From contig NZ_BOQN01000038.1 in the NCBI RefSeq assembly GCF_018332695.1, positions 213,759 through 277,758 of the forward strand: a stretch of 64,000 nucleotides of DNA, given 5' to 3'. The DNA comes from Paractinoplanes toevensis (GTDB lineage Bacteria; Actinomycetota; Actinomycetes; Mycobacteriales; Micromonosporaceae). A model generated the notes under the pieces. It made no database searches and was not told where the DNA came from. It was given only the letters and a program-made list of their open reading frames with translations. A program made the position numbers and the translations under genes. Positions 23,912 through 34,123 of the stretch are shown in pieces (position 1 is the first letter of the stretch; the number at the start of each line of letters is the position of its first letter).

Positions 23912-25041
23912 GACGACATCTTCCCGGGCAGCCGAAGAACAACGTCAAAGGCCGCCCCTTCCCGTACGTCCATGGAGCCGCCCGCCTCGCTGACCCGCTC
24001 CCGCATCCCCGCCAGACCGTGCCCACCGCCCGGCGAGATCCGCTCCTGTTCCCGGGCGCCGCCGGGGGTCGAGGCGGTGATCGTCAAGATGTCGTCGTCC
24101 CAGTCCAGGTCGAGCGTGGTGGGGGCGCCGGGGGCGTGCCGGCGGGCGTTGGTGAGCAGTTCCTGCACGGCGCGGCGGGCGGCCGTGCGGCCGGCGGCGG
24201 TCAGTGTGCCCCGGTCGGCGTTGCCGCGGACCGCGACCTGGCCGCCCAGCGTGCGGTGGGTGGTGGCCAGGGCGGCGACGATCGTGGAGAGCGGTTCGTC
24301 CGGTTCGCGCAGGGCGGTCACCGCCCGGCGGGCCTCGTCCAGGCCGGAGACCGCCAGCTTGCGGGCCGCCTGGACCCGGTCGCGGGCCTCGCCGGTGCGG
24401 TTCGACTCGAGCAGGGCGTCGACCGCCTCCAGCTGGATGACCAGGCCGCCCAGCGAGTGGGCGAGCACGTCGTGCAGGTCGCGGGCGATGCGGGAGCGCT
24501 CGGTCAGGGCGGCCACCTCGGCGCGTTCCTGTTCCACCGCCAGCCGTTCCTCCAGCAGGGCCAGGGACTGTGCCTCGGAGATGCGGTACTGCCGGCGGCT
24601 CAGGCCGCCGATCCCGGTCACGGCCACCAAGGAGAGGACACCGGTCAGGCTGCCGCGGTGCGGGGTGGAGATCAACGCGTCCGCCGCGATCAGGATCAGC
24701 GATCCGGCCGCGGCGACCCCGACCAGGCGCAGCGGGAACGCGGGGGTGCCGGCCAGCACGATCAGGGCCACGGCGGCGGGCACGAAGCCGACCACGTCGG
24801 TGGTGATCGCGGCCAGCGATCCGCCGGCGACCATACCGAGGTAGAGGGCGGCGCGCAGGCGGCCCCGGCGCTCCGGCACGAAGATCACCACCAGCCAGGC
24901 GGCCCAGGCCGCCCAGGCCGCGATCGCCACCGCGACGGGGGCGCCGTCCAGCGACCGCTGGGCCAGATCGACCGCCACCAAGACGATGCCGATCAGGTTC
25001 AGGACCGCGGCCCACGGACGCTGGATGGGGGTGAGGAGCAC
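23908..25041 (-). CDS. Sensor histidine kinase, NarL-partner type (HisKA_3)
   Basis: The 377-residue kinase has about six hydrophobic helices in the first 150 residues and no large outside domain, so it probably senses a membrane signal. The phospho-acceptor His lies in RIARDLHDVLAHSLGGLV. The ATP-binding domain has ELLTNARRHAPGA (N-box) and GGHGLAGMRERV (G-box). It starts with GTG four bases after the stop of the upstream membrane-protein gene, suggesting a three-gene operon. Confidence 0.9.
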   Translation of the reverse strand: MLLTPIQRPWAAVLNLIGIVLVAVDLAQRSLDGAPVAVAIAAWAAWAAWLVVIFVPERRGRLRAALYLGMVAGGSLAAITTDVVGFVPAAVALIVLAGTPAFPLRLVGVAAAGSLILIAADALISTPHRGSLTGVLSLVAVTGIGGLSRRQYRISEAQSLALLEERLAVEQERAEVAALTERSRIARDLHDVLAHSLGGLVIQLEAVDALLESNRTGEARDRVQAARKLAVSGLDEARRAVTALREPDEPLSTIVAALATTHRTLGGQVAVRGNADRGTLTAAGRTAARRAVQELLTNARRHAPGAPTTLDLDWDDDILTITASTPGGAREQERISPGGGHGLAGMRERVSEAGGSMDVREGAAFDVVLRLPGKMSS

Positions 25042-25045
25042 GTGT

Positions 25046-25528
25046 CTAGTTTCCGGCCATCGCGAAATCGCGGCGGGGCTGGCGCGCCGAGACGACCAGC
25101 GCGCTGGTGGCCCGGTTGAGCGCGAGGACCAGCAGGATGCTGCCGGTGGAGACGGCGAGGTCGGAGCCCATCCGGTGGCCGGCCACGTCGAGCACCACGC
25201 GGACCGCGATCAGGCCGATCCAGATGGCGATGCCGAGGGCGCCGGTGCGGGTCTCCACGACCCGCGGGTCGGCCGGGGACCGGCGGAACCGGGCGATCCG
25301 GCCCATCAGGGCGCCGGAGATCACCGCCAGCACCGCGGACAGGCCGAGGATGACCACGTCGACCGGGTGGATCGTGGCCGCCTCCTTCGAGAGCGACACC
25401 ACGCCGACGACGCCGAGGATGAGCGGCAACTTGAACATCCGGGCCGGGTCGACGGGCCGCCAGGTGAGCTGCTTGGAGCAGATGTAGACGATCAGTGCGA
25501 GGCCGAGGAGCAGGTTGATCGAGGTCAT
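25046..25528 (-). CDS. CcdC-like/DUF1453-type membrane protein
   Basis: The 160-residue protein has four to five hydrophobic helices separated by short charged loops (FRRSPADPRVVETRTG in the middle). The layout and helix pattern resemble DUF1453/CcdC-like proteins, an assignment I hold loosely. It directly precedes the sensor kinase by four bases and could be an accessory sensor. Confidence 0.55.
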   Translation of the reverse strand: MTSINLLLGLALIVYICSKQLTWRPVDPARMFKLPLILGVVGVVSLSKEAATIHPVDVVILGLSAVLAVISGALMGRIARFRRSPADPRVVETRTGALGIAIWIGLIAVRVVLDVAGHRMGSDLAVSTGSILLVLALNRATSALVVSARQPRRDFAMAGN

Positions 25529-25580
25529 GCCTACAGAGTCGGTTCCGCGGAGAAAAGATGGCACCAACCACGGGTGGTAA

Positions 25581-26567
25581 TCAGACCAGGCTGCGTGCCA
25601 CCTGCAGGTCGGTGATCAGCACGTTGACCCAGCCGCCGCGCAGGGCGGCCCGGATCGCGACGGTCTTGCGGGTGCCGCCGGCCACCGCGACGCGGCGGGG
25701 GACGGCCCGCAGGGTGTCGGGGGCGATGCCCAGCACCCGGGCGTCGAAGGCCGACTCGACGTGCGCGCCGGTCTCGTCGAAGAAGCGCATGCACACGTCG
25801 CCGACCGCGCCGCCGCCGCGCAGGGCGGGCAGCTCGCTCTCGGCGAACGCGTTGCCGCTCTCCCGCAGCAGCGGCGACGGCTCGATGCTGCCCACCCCGA
25901 CCAGGGCCATCGTCAGACCCTGGTAGGCCTGCAGGACCGGCTCGATGTTGGGGTCGGAGACGAACATCTGCCGCATGTCGCCGGAGGCGAGCAACCCGGG
26001 CGCGGGCAGGTAGACGGCCTGGGCGCCGGTCAGCGCGGCCAGCCGGCCGACGATCCGGGTCGCCTGGGTCTGCGCGGTCACGTTGCCGACGCCGCCGAGC
26101 ATCTGCACGACCTGGTCGGCGACCGGGGTGGGCCGCGGGTGCATGGCCTCGACGGTGGCCAGGATGGTGGAGCTCCACGAGGAGACGCCGATCCGCTCGT
26201 CGCCCATCAGCGTGGTCTCCAGGTAGACCGCGGCGGCGGCACCGAGCGCCCGCATGATGTGGGCCTCGTCGGCCTGGTCGTCGGTGTCGGCGACGATCAC
26301 CTCGGTCAGGCCGTACGCCTGCTCGATCTGCTCCTCCAGCTCGGCGTAGACGCCGCGCGGGGCGATCACCGTGGTTCGCACGATGCCGAGGTCGACGGCC
26401 CGCTTGAGCAGCCGGGACACCCGCGGCTGGGAGATGTGCAGCTGCGCGGCGATCTGCGGCTGGCGCATGCCGCGCTCGTGGTACATCCGGGCGACCTTGG
26501 TGAGCAGCCGGATCTGATCGGTCGCCAACTCGGGCGTATAGCTGTCCACCACTGGAAGAATATCCAT
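25581..26567 (-). CDS. SorC/DeoR-family sugar-responsive transcriptional regulator
   Basis: The 328-residue protein has an N-terminal helix-turn-helix (MRQPQIAAQLHISQPRVSRLLKRA) and a SorC sugar-phosphate-binding domain (about 70-328) with GVSSWSSTILATVEAMHP and DVCMRFFDETG. SorC proteins bind a phosphorylated sugar and control nearby catabolic genes. The 13-base motif over its start codon also sits at the start of the divergent sugar operon. Translation could begin at a GTG six codons in. Confidence 0.85.
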   Translation of the reverse strand: MDILPVVDSYTPELATDQIRLLTKVARMYHERGMRQPQIAAQLHISQPRVSRLLKRAVDLGIVRTTVIAPRGVYAELEEQIEQAYGLTEVIVADTDDQADEAHIMRALGAAAAVYLETTLMGDERIGVSSWSSTILATVEAMHPRPTPVADQVVQMLGGVGNVTAQTQATRIVGRLAALTGAQAVYLPAPGLLASGDMRQMFVSDPNIEPVLQAYQGLTMALVGVGSIEPSPLLRESGNAFAESELPALRGGGAVGDVCMRFFDETGAHVESAFDARVLGIAPDTLRAVPRRVAVAGGTRKTVAIRAALRGGWVNVLITDLQVARSLV

Positions 26568-26570
26568 TCA
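26558..26570. promoter_or_regulatory. Candidate SorC operator, copy at the regulator start
   Basis: On the minus strand TGAATGGATATTC overlaps the annotated ATG of the SorC gene. The same 13 bases occur at 28030-28042 just before the sugar operon. The core GAATGGATATTC is close to palindromic. It suggests autorepression plus control of the operon. Confidence 0.55.
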
Positions 26571-26618
26571 ACCTCGGATGGAGAGGGGCGGCCCGGTCGG
26601 ACCACCCCTCCCGATCGG

Positions 26619-27881
26619 CTATTTCACCGTGACGATGACCCGCTGGTAGTGCTTGAGCGGGGGCGTGCCGTCGTGCAGGGTCACTTTCTGGCCCTTCCGG
26701 ACCCGGAGATCCAATCCTTCGCGTACGGACGACCCCGGGTGGTGGTTGGCGTCGCGGTAACGCGGCGTGACACCCCAGTGGGCACGGGCCGCGAAGTCGT
26801 TCTGCAGGTCGGCCACCCCAGCGGGTCTGCGGGTAGGCCCGATCGGCGGCGCCGGTGGCCGGGTTGACGTCGGAGGTGTCCAGCCAGCCGTAGGACACCG
26901 GGGTGAATCGCCCACCCCACCCGCCGTAGGTCGGCGACTCCGAGGACCGCAGCCCGTTGAAGTCGAGCAGGTAGAGGAACGAGGGGGAGTCGCCCTCGGA
27001 GATGAAGTCGTGCAGCCCGTACGTCAGATTCTGATCAGGACGCCAGCGGTTGTTCTCGTCGTCGCCGGGGGTCGGCTTGCCGTCCCGATAGGTGCGGTAC
27101 TCCGAGAGCAGCGGACCGTGCCCGGTCAGGAAGTTCTGCTCCATGTACGGGCCCCGGAGCGCGAACTGCTGATCGGCCGGCACCTGCCGGGTCCACAGGT
27201 AGGCGAAGCTCCAGAACTGGCTCTGGTTGTCGACGATCTTCAGATCCGGCCAGTTGGGTTTTATGTACCCATCGAGGGTCGCGTCCTGGTTGAGGATGTT
27301 GTAGATGACGACCTTCTGGCTGATCTTCCGCTGGAGGGCGGGCCACCGGTGAGTGCCCTGGTACTTCTCCTGAATGGACTTCAGCGCCCGCGCGGTGGTG
27401 TTGAGGCCACCCCAGGACTGGATGTAGAGCGGCCCCGGCTTGTCGTCCAGGATCACTTTTTCGATCCAGGACGAGCCCTGGGTGACCTTCTCCATCTCGC
27501 TGACGTTGTCGACGTTTCCGATTTTGTACAGCGAGCGCAGCTTGGCCGGCGAGGGATATCCGGAGGCGTGCCGGCGCAGGTTGGGGTAAATCTTCGAGTA
27601 CCGGTCGATGTACTCGTCGAGCCAGGCCGTGCCGGTCCAGCGGTAGGGCGCCACGTCGGCGCCGTTCCCGGGAGCTGGAGTAGACGATGCCCGCGATGTC
27701 GAACTCGTTGGCGTAATACAGGAACCGGATGAACGAGTCCATGTCGTCCACCTCGCCGTCCTGCGACACGATGATGCGAGGTTGTCGGGCTTCCGGAAAG
27801 ACGATGCCTGAGCGGAGTGACTGCGGCCAGCGGTAGCGCGAGAGCGAGAGCCGCGGCGATCAAGATTCGTCTGGCTGGCAT
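26619..27881 (-). pseudogene. Broken DUF1593 (Sde182-type nucleoside-hydrolase-like) secreted protein gene
   Basis: Homology to the intact gene at 36465 continues over the whole length but in three frames. The signal peptide (MPARRILIAAALALALPLAA, from 27881) is out of frame with IIVSQDGEVDDMDSFIRFL. A second break near 27655-27670, after GIVYSSS, also lacks the segment matching FHWAGDGKG in the intact copy, consistent with a small deletion. A third at about 26815 follows an extra G in a GGGG run (TRW, then VADLQNDFAARAHWG). The conserved metal loop D-G-E-V-D-D is still present. Many neighbouring genes are intact, which argues against general sequencing error. It lies upstream of SorC on the same strand. 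Confidence 0.8.
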
Positions 27882-27978
27882 ACGCACGTCCCTTCGATGC
27901 ATAGAAATTCAGCCCTGCATCGGTACCGGGTGCGAACGGTAATCATCTCGTCATCTGAGAGTCAAGACGTCACGCCCG

Positions 27979-28008
27979 TTGACAACGGCGACATCCAGCG
28001 TTCACAGT
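27979..28008 (+). promoter_or_regulatory. Candidate promoter of the sugar operon
   Basis: TTGACA (27979-27984) is a perfect -35 box, followed after 18 bases by CACAGT (28003-28008), a weak -10. The operator-like motif at 28030 lies just downstream, where a repressor would block elongation. Confidence 0.45.
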
Positions 28009-28029
28009 AAGCGCATGGCCAGTCGCCTA

Positions 28030-28042
28030 TGAATGGATATTC
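28030..28042. promoter_or_regulatory. Candidate SorC operator, copy at the sugar operon
   Basis: TGAATGGATATTC lies three bases before the first start codon of the operon and is identical to the copy over the SorC start codon. Confidence 0.55.
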
Positions 28043-28045
28043 AGC

Positions 28046-28681
28046 ATGAAGGTGATCCCCCGGGTGGCCGCGCTCCTCCTCACGGCAGTGCTGGTCACCG
28101 CCTGCTCGAAGGTGCCGGGCGTTTATGTGTACGAGAAGGACGGTCAGGCCGCGGCCGGCTCGACGGCCACCGACCCCAAGACCTACGTCGCGGACAACTG
28201 GGCCGCGAAGATCGTGCCGACCGTGCACGACAAGGCGGTCGACGTGACCACCGTGGCGGCGGCGATCGCGAAGGACCCCGAGGCGGCCGGCCAGCAGTAC
28301 GGCCACCGATCCGGCACCGGCAGCCCGTTCGCGTACATGGTCAAGGGCTCGGGCGTGGTCACCGAGGTCGACAAATCCTCGCCGACCGGGCCGATGACGG
28401 TGCAGGCCGGCGGCCTGAAGCTGACCATCGCCACCGGGCCGGTGATCGCCGGCACCGCGGTCCGCGACGCGGTCGGCTTCATCTCGTTCGGCGACTTCAC
28501 CAACCAGATCGATTACGCCGACGTGGCCAACCAGATCAACAGCCGGGTCAAGACCGACGTGATCGCCAAGGTCGATCTCGCCGCCGTGAAGGGCAAGAAG
28601 ATCGACTTCTACGGTGCCTTCTCCAGCCTCGCGCCCGGCACGATCTTCCTGGTCCCGACCGAGCTGACGGTGGCGCCATGA
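28046..28681 (+). CDS. DUF2291-family lipoprotein, sugar-operon accessory
   Basis: The 211-residue lipoprotein has a lipobox near LVTACS. The DUF2291 body includes GVYVYEKDG, GSPFAYMVKGSGVV and VPTELTVAP. DUF2291 proteins are found with ribose-type ABC importers and their role is unknown. It is the first gene of the operon; its stop overlaps the next start (ATGA), so expression is coupled to the importer ATPase. Confidence 0.8.
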   Translation: MKVIPRVAALLLTAVLVTACSKVPGVYVYEKDGQAAAGSTATDPKTYVADNWAAKIVPTVHDKAVDVTTVAAAIAKDPEAAGQQYGHRSGTGSPFAYMVKGSGVVTEVDKSSPTGPMTVQAGGLKLTIATGPVIAGTAVRDAVGFISFGDFTNQIDYADVANQINSRVKTDVIAKVDLAAVKGKKIDFYGAFSSLAPGTIFLVPTELTVAP

Positions 28682-30198
28682 GCGCCGGGAAAACCAGCGC
28701 CGTTCTCGAGGCCAGGAACATCAGCAAGAGCTACGGCGGCGTACGCGCGCTCAAGGACGTCACCTTCACCGCCCACCAGGGCAAGGTCAACGTGCTGGTC
28801 GGCGAGAACGGCGCCGGCAAGTCGACGCTCATGAAGATCCTCTCCGGCTCGGAGCAGCCGACCAGCGGCGAGATCCTGCTCGACGGCGAGCCGGTCGTCC
28901 TGGCGAGTCCCCGCGAGGCGATGAAGAGGGGCATCGGGATCATCCACCAGGAGCTGAGCCTGTTCCCGAACCTGTCGATCGCCGAGAACATGTTCGCCGG
29001 TCGCGAGCTGCGACGCGGGGGTCGGTTCGTCGACTCGGGCGCGCAGCGACGCCGTACCCGTGAGGTCTTGAAAAGGCTCGGCCAGGACCGGCTCGACCCC
29101 GGCACGCTGGTCGGCGATCTCCCGATCGGCCAGCAGCAGCTCGTCGAGATCGGCCGGGCGCTGCTCGAGGACGTCCGCGTACTGATCATGGACGAGCCCA
29201 CCTCGGCGCTGTCCAACCACGAGGTCGACGTGCTGTTCGGGGTGATGGCCGACCTGCGCGCGCAGGACGTGACGGTCATCTACATCTCGCACAAGCTCGA
29301 CGAGTTCCGCCGGATCGGCGACTGGGTCACGGTCTTCCGCGACGGCAGCCTGGTCGCGCACGAGTCGATGGACTCCACCGACACCGGCTGGATCGTCCGG
29401 CAGATGGTCGGCCGCGACCCCGACTCGCTCTACGTCCGCAACAGCTCACCGGTCGGCGACCTGCTGCTGGAGGCACGGGGTCTGACCGCCCCGGGTTTCC
29501 ACGATGTCTCGCTCGCCGTCCGGAAGGGCGAGGTGGTCGGCATCTACGGGCTGATGGGCGCCGGTCGCACCGAGCTGATGGAGTGCCTGATGGGCATGCG
29601 CCGGGCGTCGGCCGGCGAGGTGCTGCTGCGCGGGAAACCCGAGCCGAAGGGCACCGTGCAGGCCCGGATGGCCGGCGGCCTGGCGCTGGTGCCCGAGGAC
29701 CGGCAGCGCGACGGCCTGGTGCAGACCATGTCGGTCCGGGACAACATCCTGCTCGCCACCGTGGCCCGGTTCACCCGCGCCGGGCTTCTCACCGGCGGTG
29801 CCGAGCAGCGCACGGCCGACGCCAAGGTGCGCGAACTGGCCATCAAGAGCCCCGGCCTCGCCGCCACGGTGACCGCGCTGTCCGGCGGCAACCAGCAGAA
29901 GGTGGTGCTCGCCCGGGCGCTGCTCACCGAGCCGGTCGTCCTCCTGCTCGACGAGCCCACCCGAGGCATCGACGTCGGCGCCAAGGCGCAGATCGCCGCG
30001 CTGATGGCCGACCTGGCCGCGCAGGGCTTCGGCGTCCTGTTCATCTCGTCCGAGCTGGCCGAGGTGATGGCGATGGCCGACCGGGTCCTGGTGATGGCCC
30101 GGGGCCGGATCACCGCCGAGTTCACCGCGCAGACCGTCACCGAGGAGGCCCTCGTCACCGCCTCCGCTTCCGAGAGTGTCCTGGAGGGCCAGCAATGA
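28678..30198 (+). CDS. Sugar ABC importer ATP-binding protein (RbsA/XylG-like, two nucleotide-binding domains)
   Basis: The 506-residue protein has tandem ABC domains. The first has GENGAGKSTLMKIL (Walker A), the sugar-ABC signature region LPIGQQQLVEIGRALL and LIMDEPTSALSN. The second has a degenerate P-loop (YGLMGAGRTELMECL) and ALSGGNQQKVVLARALL plus LLLDEPTRGIDVG. This is typical of CUT2 pentose importers. It starts and ends in 4-base overlaps with its neighbours. Confidence 0.9.
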   Translation: MSAGKTSAVLEARNISKSYGGVRALKDVTFTAHQGKVNVLVGENGAGKSTLMKILSGSEQPTSGEILLDGEPVVLASPREAMKRGIGIIHQELSLFPNLSIAENMFAGRELRRGGRFVDSGAQRRRTREVLKRLGQDRLDPGTLVGDLPIGQQQLVEIGRALLEDVRVLIMDEPTSALSNHEVDVLFGVMADLRAQDVTVIYISHKLDEFRRIGDWVTVFRDGSLVAHESMDSTDTGWIVRQMVGRDPDSLYVRNSSPVGDLLLEARGLTAPGFHDVSLAVRKGEVVGIYGLMGAGRTELMECLMGMRRASAGEVLLRGKPEPKGTVQARMAGGLALVPEDRQRDGLVQTMSVRDNILLATVARFTRAGLLTGGAEQRTADAKVRELAIKSPGLAATVTALSGGNQQKVVLARALLTEPVVLLLDEPTRGIDVGAKAQIAALMADLAAQGFGVLFISSELAEVMAMADRVLVMARGRITAEFTAQTVTEEALVTASASESVLEGQQ

Positions 30199-31274
30199 CC
30201 GACACCCACGTCGCGGCGCCGGCGAAGACCGCGGCGCCACCGCCGGACGCACCCCGGAACCAGGCCCTCGCCCGGGCCGCGCTGTTGCTGCTCCGTGGCC
30301 GTACCCTCGTGGTCCTCGTCCTTCTGATCTTGATCTTCAGCGCCATCTCGTCGGAGTACCTGACGCAGAGCAACCTGATCCTGATGACCAAGCACGTGGC
30401 CATCAACGCGATCCTGGCCATCGGCGTCACGTTCGTCATCCTCACCGGCGGTATCGATCTGTCGGTCGGCTCGATCGCGGGGCTGGCCAGCATGGTCTCC
30501 GGCGGGCTGCTGTTCAAGGGGTTGAACGTGCCGGGCGGCACGGTCTTCTTCTCGGTGGCCGTCGTGATCCTGATCGGCATCGTGGTGGGTGCGCTGGTCG
30601 GCGCGGTCAACGGCGTGCTGATCACCCGGTTCAAGGTGGCGCCGTTCATCGCCACGCTCGGCATGCTGTACGTCGCTCGCGGCCTGGCCCAGCTGCACAG
30701 CAACGGCGGCACCTACCCCGATCTGGCCGGTTCCGCCGCGCGGGGGAACGAAGGCTTCCACTTCATCGGGGTGGACAGCCTGCTCGGCATCCCGGTCGCC
30801 GTCTGGATCATGGTGCTGGTCGCGGTCGCCGCCATCGTGGTCACCACCCGGACGCCCTTCGGGCGCCGGATCTTCGCGGTGGGCGGCAACGAACGCGCCG
30901 CGGTCCTCTCCGGCATCCGGGTCAACCGCATCAAGATCGCCGTGTACGTGATCTCGGGCGCCTGCGCCGCGCTCGCCGGTCTCCTGCTCACGTCGGAGTT
31001 GGGTGCCGCTTACCCGGACACCGCCACCACCTACGAGCTCAACGCGATCGCCGCCGCGGTCCTCGGCGGCACCGCCCTAGCCGGCGGCCGCGGCACCATC
31101 ATCGGCACCGTCATGGGTGCCTTCGTCATCGGCTTCCTCAGCGACGGCCTGGTCCTGGTGGGGGTCTCCACCTTCTGGCAGTCGGTGGTCAAGGGCGCCG
31201 TCATCGTCTTCGCGGTCATCACCGAGCAGGCGCAGCAGCGCCTGCAGTCGGGTCTCACCAAAAGAACGGCCTGA
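30195..31274 (+). CDS. Sugar ABC importer permease (RbsC-like)
   Basis: The 359-residue protein has eight to ten helices and CUT2 permease motifs ILTGGIDLSVGSIAGLASM, GAVNGVLITRFKVAPFIATLG and ALAGGRGTIIGTVMGAF. It likely works as a homodimer with the preceding ATPase. The start at 30195 overlaps the ATPase stop. Confidence 0.9.
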   Translation: MTDTHVAAPAKTAAPPPDAPRNQALARAALLLLRGRTLVVLVLLILIFSAISSEYLTQSNLILMTKHVAINAILAIGVTFVILTGGIDLSVGSIAGLASMVSGGLLFKGLNVPGGTVFFSVAVVILIGIVVGALVGAVNGVLITRFKVAPFIATLGMLYVARGLAQLHSNGGTYPDLAGSAARGNEGFHFIGVDSLLGIPVAVWIMVLVAVAAIVVTTRTPFGRRIFAVGGNERAAVLSGIRVNRIKIAVYVISGACAALAGLLLTSELGAAYPDTATTYELNAIAAAVLGGTALAGGRGTIIGTVMGAFVIGFLSDGLVLVGVSTFWQSVVKGAVIVFAVITEQAQQRLQSGLTKRTA

Positions 31275-32264
<990 letters not shown>

Positions 32265-32297
32265 CCCCGCATCACGAAGCACCGAGGAGAGAACCCC

Positions 32298-33179
32298 ATG
32301 CTGGTCGCCGACCCCCGTACCGCCGCTGCCTGGCGCCTGCTCCGGCAGGAGATCGCCGAGGCCGCGCCGGAGCGACGCCGCGAGCTGTTGCGGCAGCGGG
32401 CCAACCAGTCCCGCGCAGCCGACCTGCACATGATCGGCCGGGCCGGCCTGGGTCACGTGGGCGGTGACATGTCGGTCCTCGACATCCTCACCACGCTGTT
32501 CTTCGGGGTGCTCCGGGTCGACCCGGAGCACCCGGAGTGGGCCGACCGGGACCGGTTCGTGCTCAGCAAGGGCCACACCGCCGGCGCGCTCTACAGCACC
32601 CTCGCGGCGGCCGGCTTCTTCCCGCAGGAGGAGCTGGCGACGTTCGCCGCGCCGCTGTCCGCGCTCAACGGGCACCCCAACCGGGTCAAGGTGCCGGGTG
32701 TGGAGACCAACACCGGGCCGCTCGGCCACGGCCTGCCGGTCTCAGTCGGCATGGCGGTGGCCGGCCGGCTGGCCGGCTCCGAGCGGCACGTCTTCGTGGT
32801 GCTCGGCGACGGCGAGTTGCAGGAGGGCAGCAACTGGGAGGCGGCGATGACGGCCGGGCACCGCCGCCTGGCCAACCTCACCGCGATCGTCGACCGCAAC
32901 CGCCTCCAGCAGGGTGCCCGCACCGAGGAGACCAGCGCGCTCGACCCGCTCGACGACAAGTTCCGGGCCTTCGGATGGGACGTGCACGTGGTCGACGGAC
33001 ATGATCATCTAGAGCTGCTGAATGTCTTCACCGCACCGCGAGGCGAGCGTCCGACCTGCGTCATCGCCAACACGATCAAGGGAAGGGGCGTCTCCTTCAT
33101 GGAGGACCGCGTCGAGTGGCACCACAAGGTGCCCAGCTCCGAGCAGATCTCGCTGGCGACGGTGGAGCTGGCCCGGTGA
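32298..33179 (+). CDS. Transketolase N-terminal subunit (thiamine diphosphate-binding half)
   Basis: The 293-residue protein is the first half of a split transketolase. LGHVGGDMSVLDIL and SKGHTAGALYSTLAAAG match the family, and GDGELQEGSNWEAAM followed by NRLQQ is the ThDP/Mg-binding motif. The next gene supplies the other half and overlaps by four bases (GTGA). In an operon with a sugar kinase and isomerase, a two-subunit transketolase fits ApsTab of D-apiose breakdown, which acts on apulose-4-phosphate. Confidence 0.88.
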   Translation: MLVADPRTAAAWRLLRQEIAEAAPERRRELLRQRANQSRAADLHMIGRAGLGHVGGDMSVLDILTTLFFGVLRVDPEHPEWADRDRFVLSKGHTAGALYSTLAAAGFFPQEELATFAAPLSALNGHPNRVKVPGVETNTGPLGHGLPVSVGMAVAGRLAGSERHVFVVLGDGELQEGSNWEAAMTAGHRRLANLTAIVDRNRLQQGARTEETSALDPLDDKFRAFGWDVHVVDGHDHLELLNVFTAPRGERPTCVIANTIKGRGVSFMEDRVEWHHKVPSSEQISLATVELAR

Positions 33180-34123
33180 GCGCTCCGGTGCAGGAAACTT
33201 TCGACTGCCGGGTCGCCTTTGCCGACGAGCTGATCGCGCTGGCCCGGCTGGACGAGCGGATCGTGGCGGTCTGCAACGACTCGGTCGGCTCCAGCAACCT
33301 CGTCGGGTTCGCCACCGAGTTCCCCGACCGGCTGATCAACGTGGGCATCGCCGAGCAGGACATGGTCGGCGTCGGCGCCGGTCTCGCACTCAGCGGCTAC
33401 ATCCCGTTCGTCTGCGGCGCCTCGCCGTTCCTGACCGGCCGGGCCCTCGAACAGATCAAGGCGGACGTCGCGTACAGCCAGTCGCCGGTCGTCCTGTGCG
33501 GGATGAGCCCCGGCATGGCCTACGGCGAACTCGGCCCCACCCACCACTCGATCGAGGACCTGTCCTGGCTGCGGGCGATCGCCGGACTCGGCATCGTGGT
33601 GCCGGCCGACCCGAGCGAGACCCGCGCCGCCGTGCGCTGGGCCGCGGCCGCCGCCACCCCGGTCTTCCTGCGGGTGGGCCGCTTCAAGGTGCCCGCCGTG
33701 ACCGGGGACCTACCGTTCACCTTCGGCACCGCGAGCACGCTCCGGGACGGCACCGACGTCACCGTGGTGGCCACCGGCACGATGGTCTCGCGCGCGCTGC
33801 AGGCCGCCGAGGAGGCCGCCGGCCAGGGCGTTTCCATCCGGGTGCTGAACATGTCGACGATCGCCCCGCTCGACGAGGAGGCGATCCGGGCCGCCGTCCG
33901 GGAGACCCGGGGCATCGTGACCGCCGAGGAGGCCACCACGACCGGCGGGCTCGGCGCGGCGGTCGCCTCGGTGGTCGTCTCCTCGCCGGCACCGGTGCGG
34001 ATGCGGATGCTCGGCGTGCACCGCGAGTTCGCCCCGACCGGCAACACCGAGTTCCTCCTCGAGCACTTCGGCCTGACCGCCGCCGACATCCGGGCGGCCG
34101 CCGTGGAGCTCGCCCATGGCTGA
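33176..34123 (+). CDS. Transketolase C-terminal subunit (pyrimidine-binding and C-terminal domains)
   Basis: The 315-residue protein carries the pyrimidine-binding domain with the catalytic Glu in GIAEQDMVGVGAGLAL, the substrate His region GPTHHSIEDLSWLR, and a C-terminal domain. With the preceding subunit it forms a complete heteromeric transketolase. The GTG start at 33176 overlaps the upstream stop; the kinase gene overlaps its 3' end by eight bases. Confidence 0.88.
   Translation: MSAPVQETFDCRVAFADELIALARLDERIVAVCNDSVGSSNLVGFATEFPDRLINVGIAEQDMVGVGAGLALSGYIPFVCGASPFLTGRALEQIKADVAYSQSPVVLCGMSPGMAYGELGPTHHSIEDLSWLRAIAGLGIVVPADPSETRAAVRWAAAAATPVFLRVGRFKVPAVTGDLPFTFGTASTLRDGTDVTVVATGTMVSRALQAAEEAAGQGVSIRVLNMSTIAPLDEEAIRAAVRETRGIVTAEEATTTGGLGAAVASVVVSSPAPVRMRMLGVHREFAPTGNTEFLLEHFGLTAADIRAAAVELAHG

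Noticed and set aside
26619..27881. Frame breaks as programmed frameshifting
   Set aside because: Three breaks, one apparently with deleted sequence, and no slippery site plus structure; decay of a duplicate is simpler.
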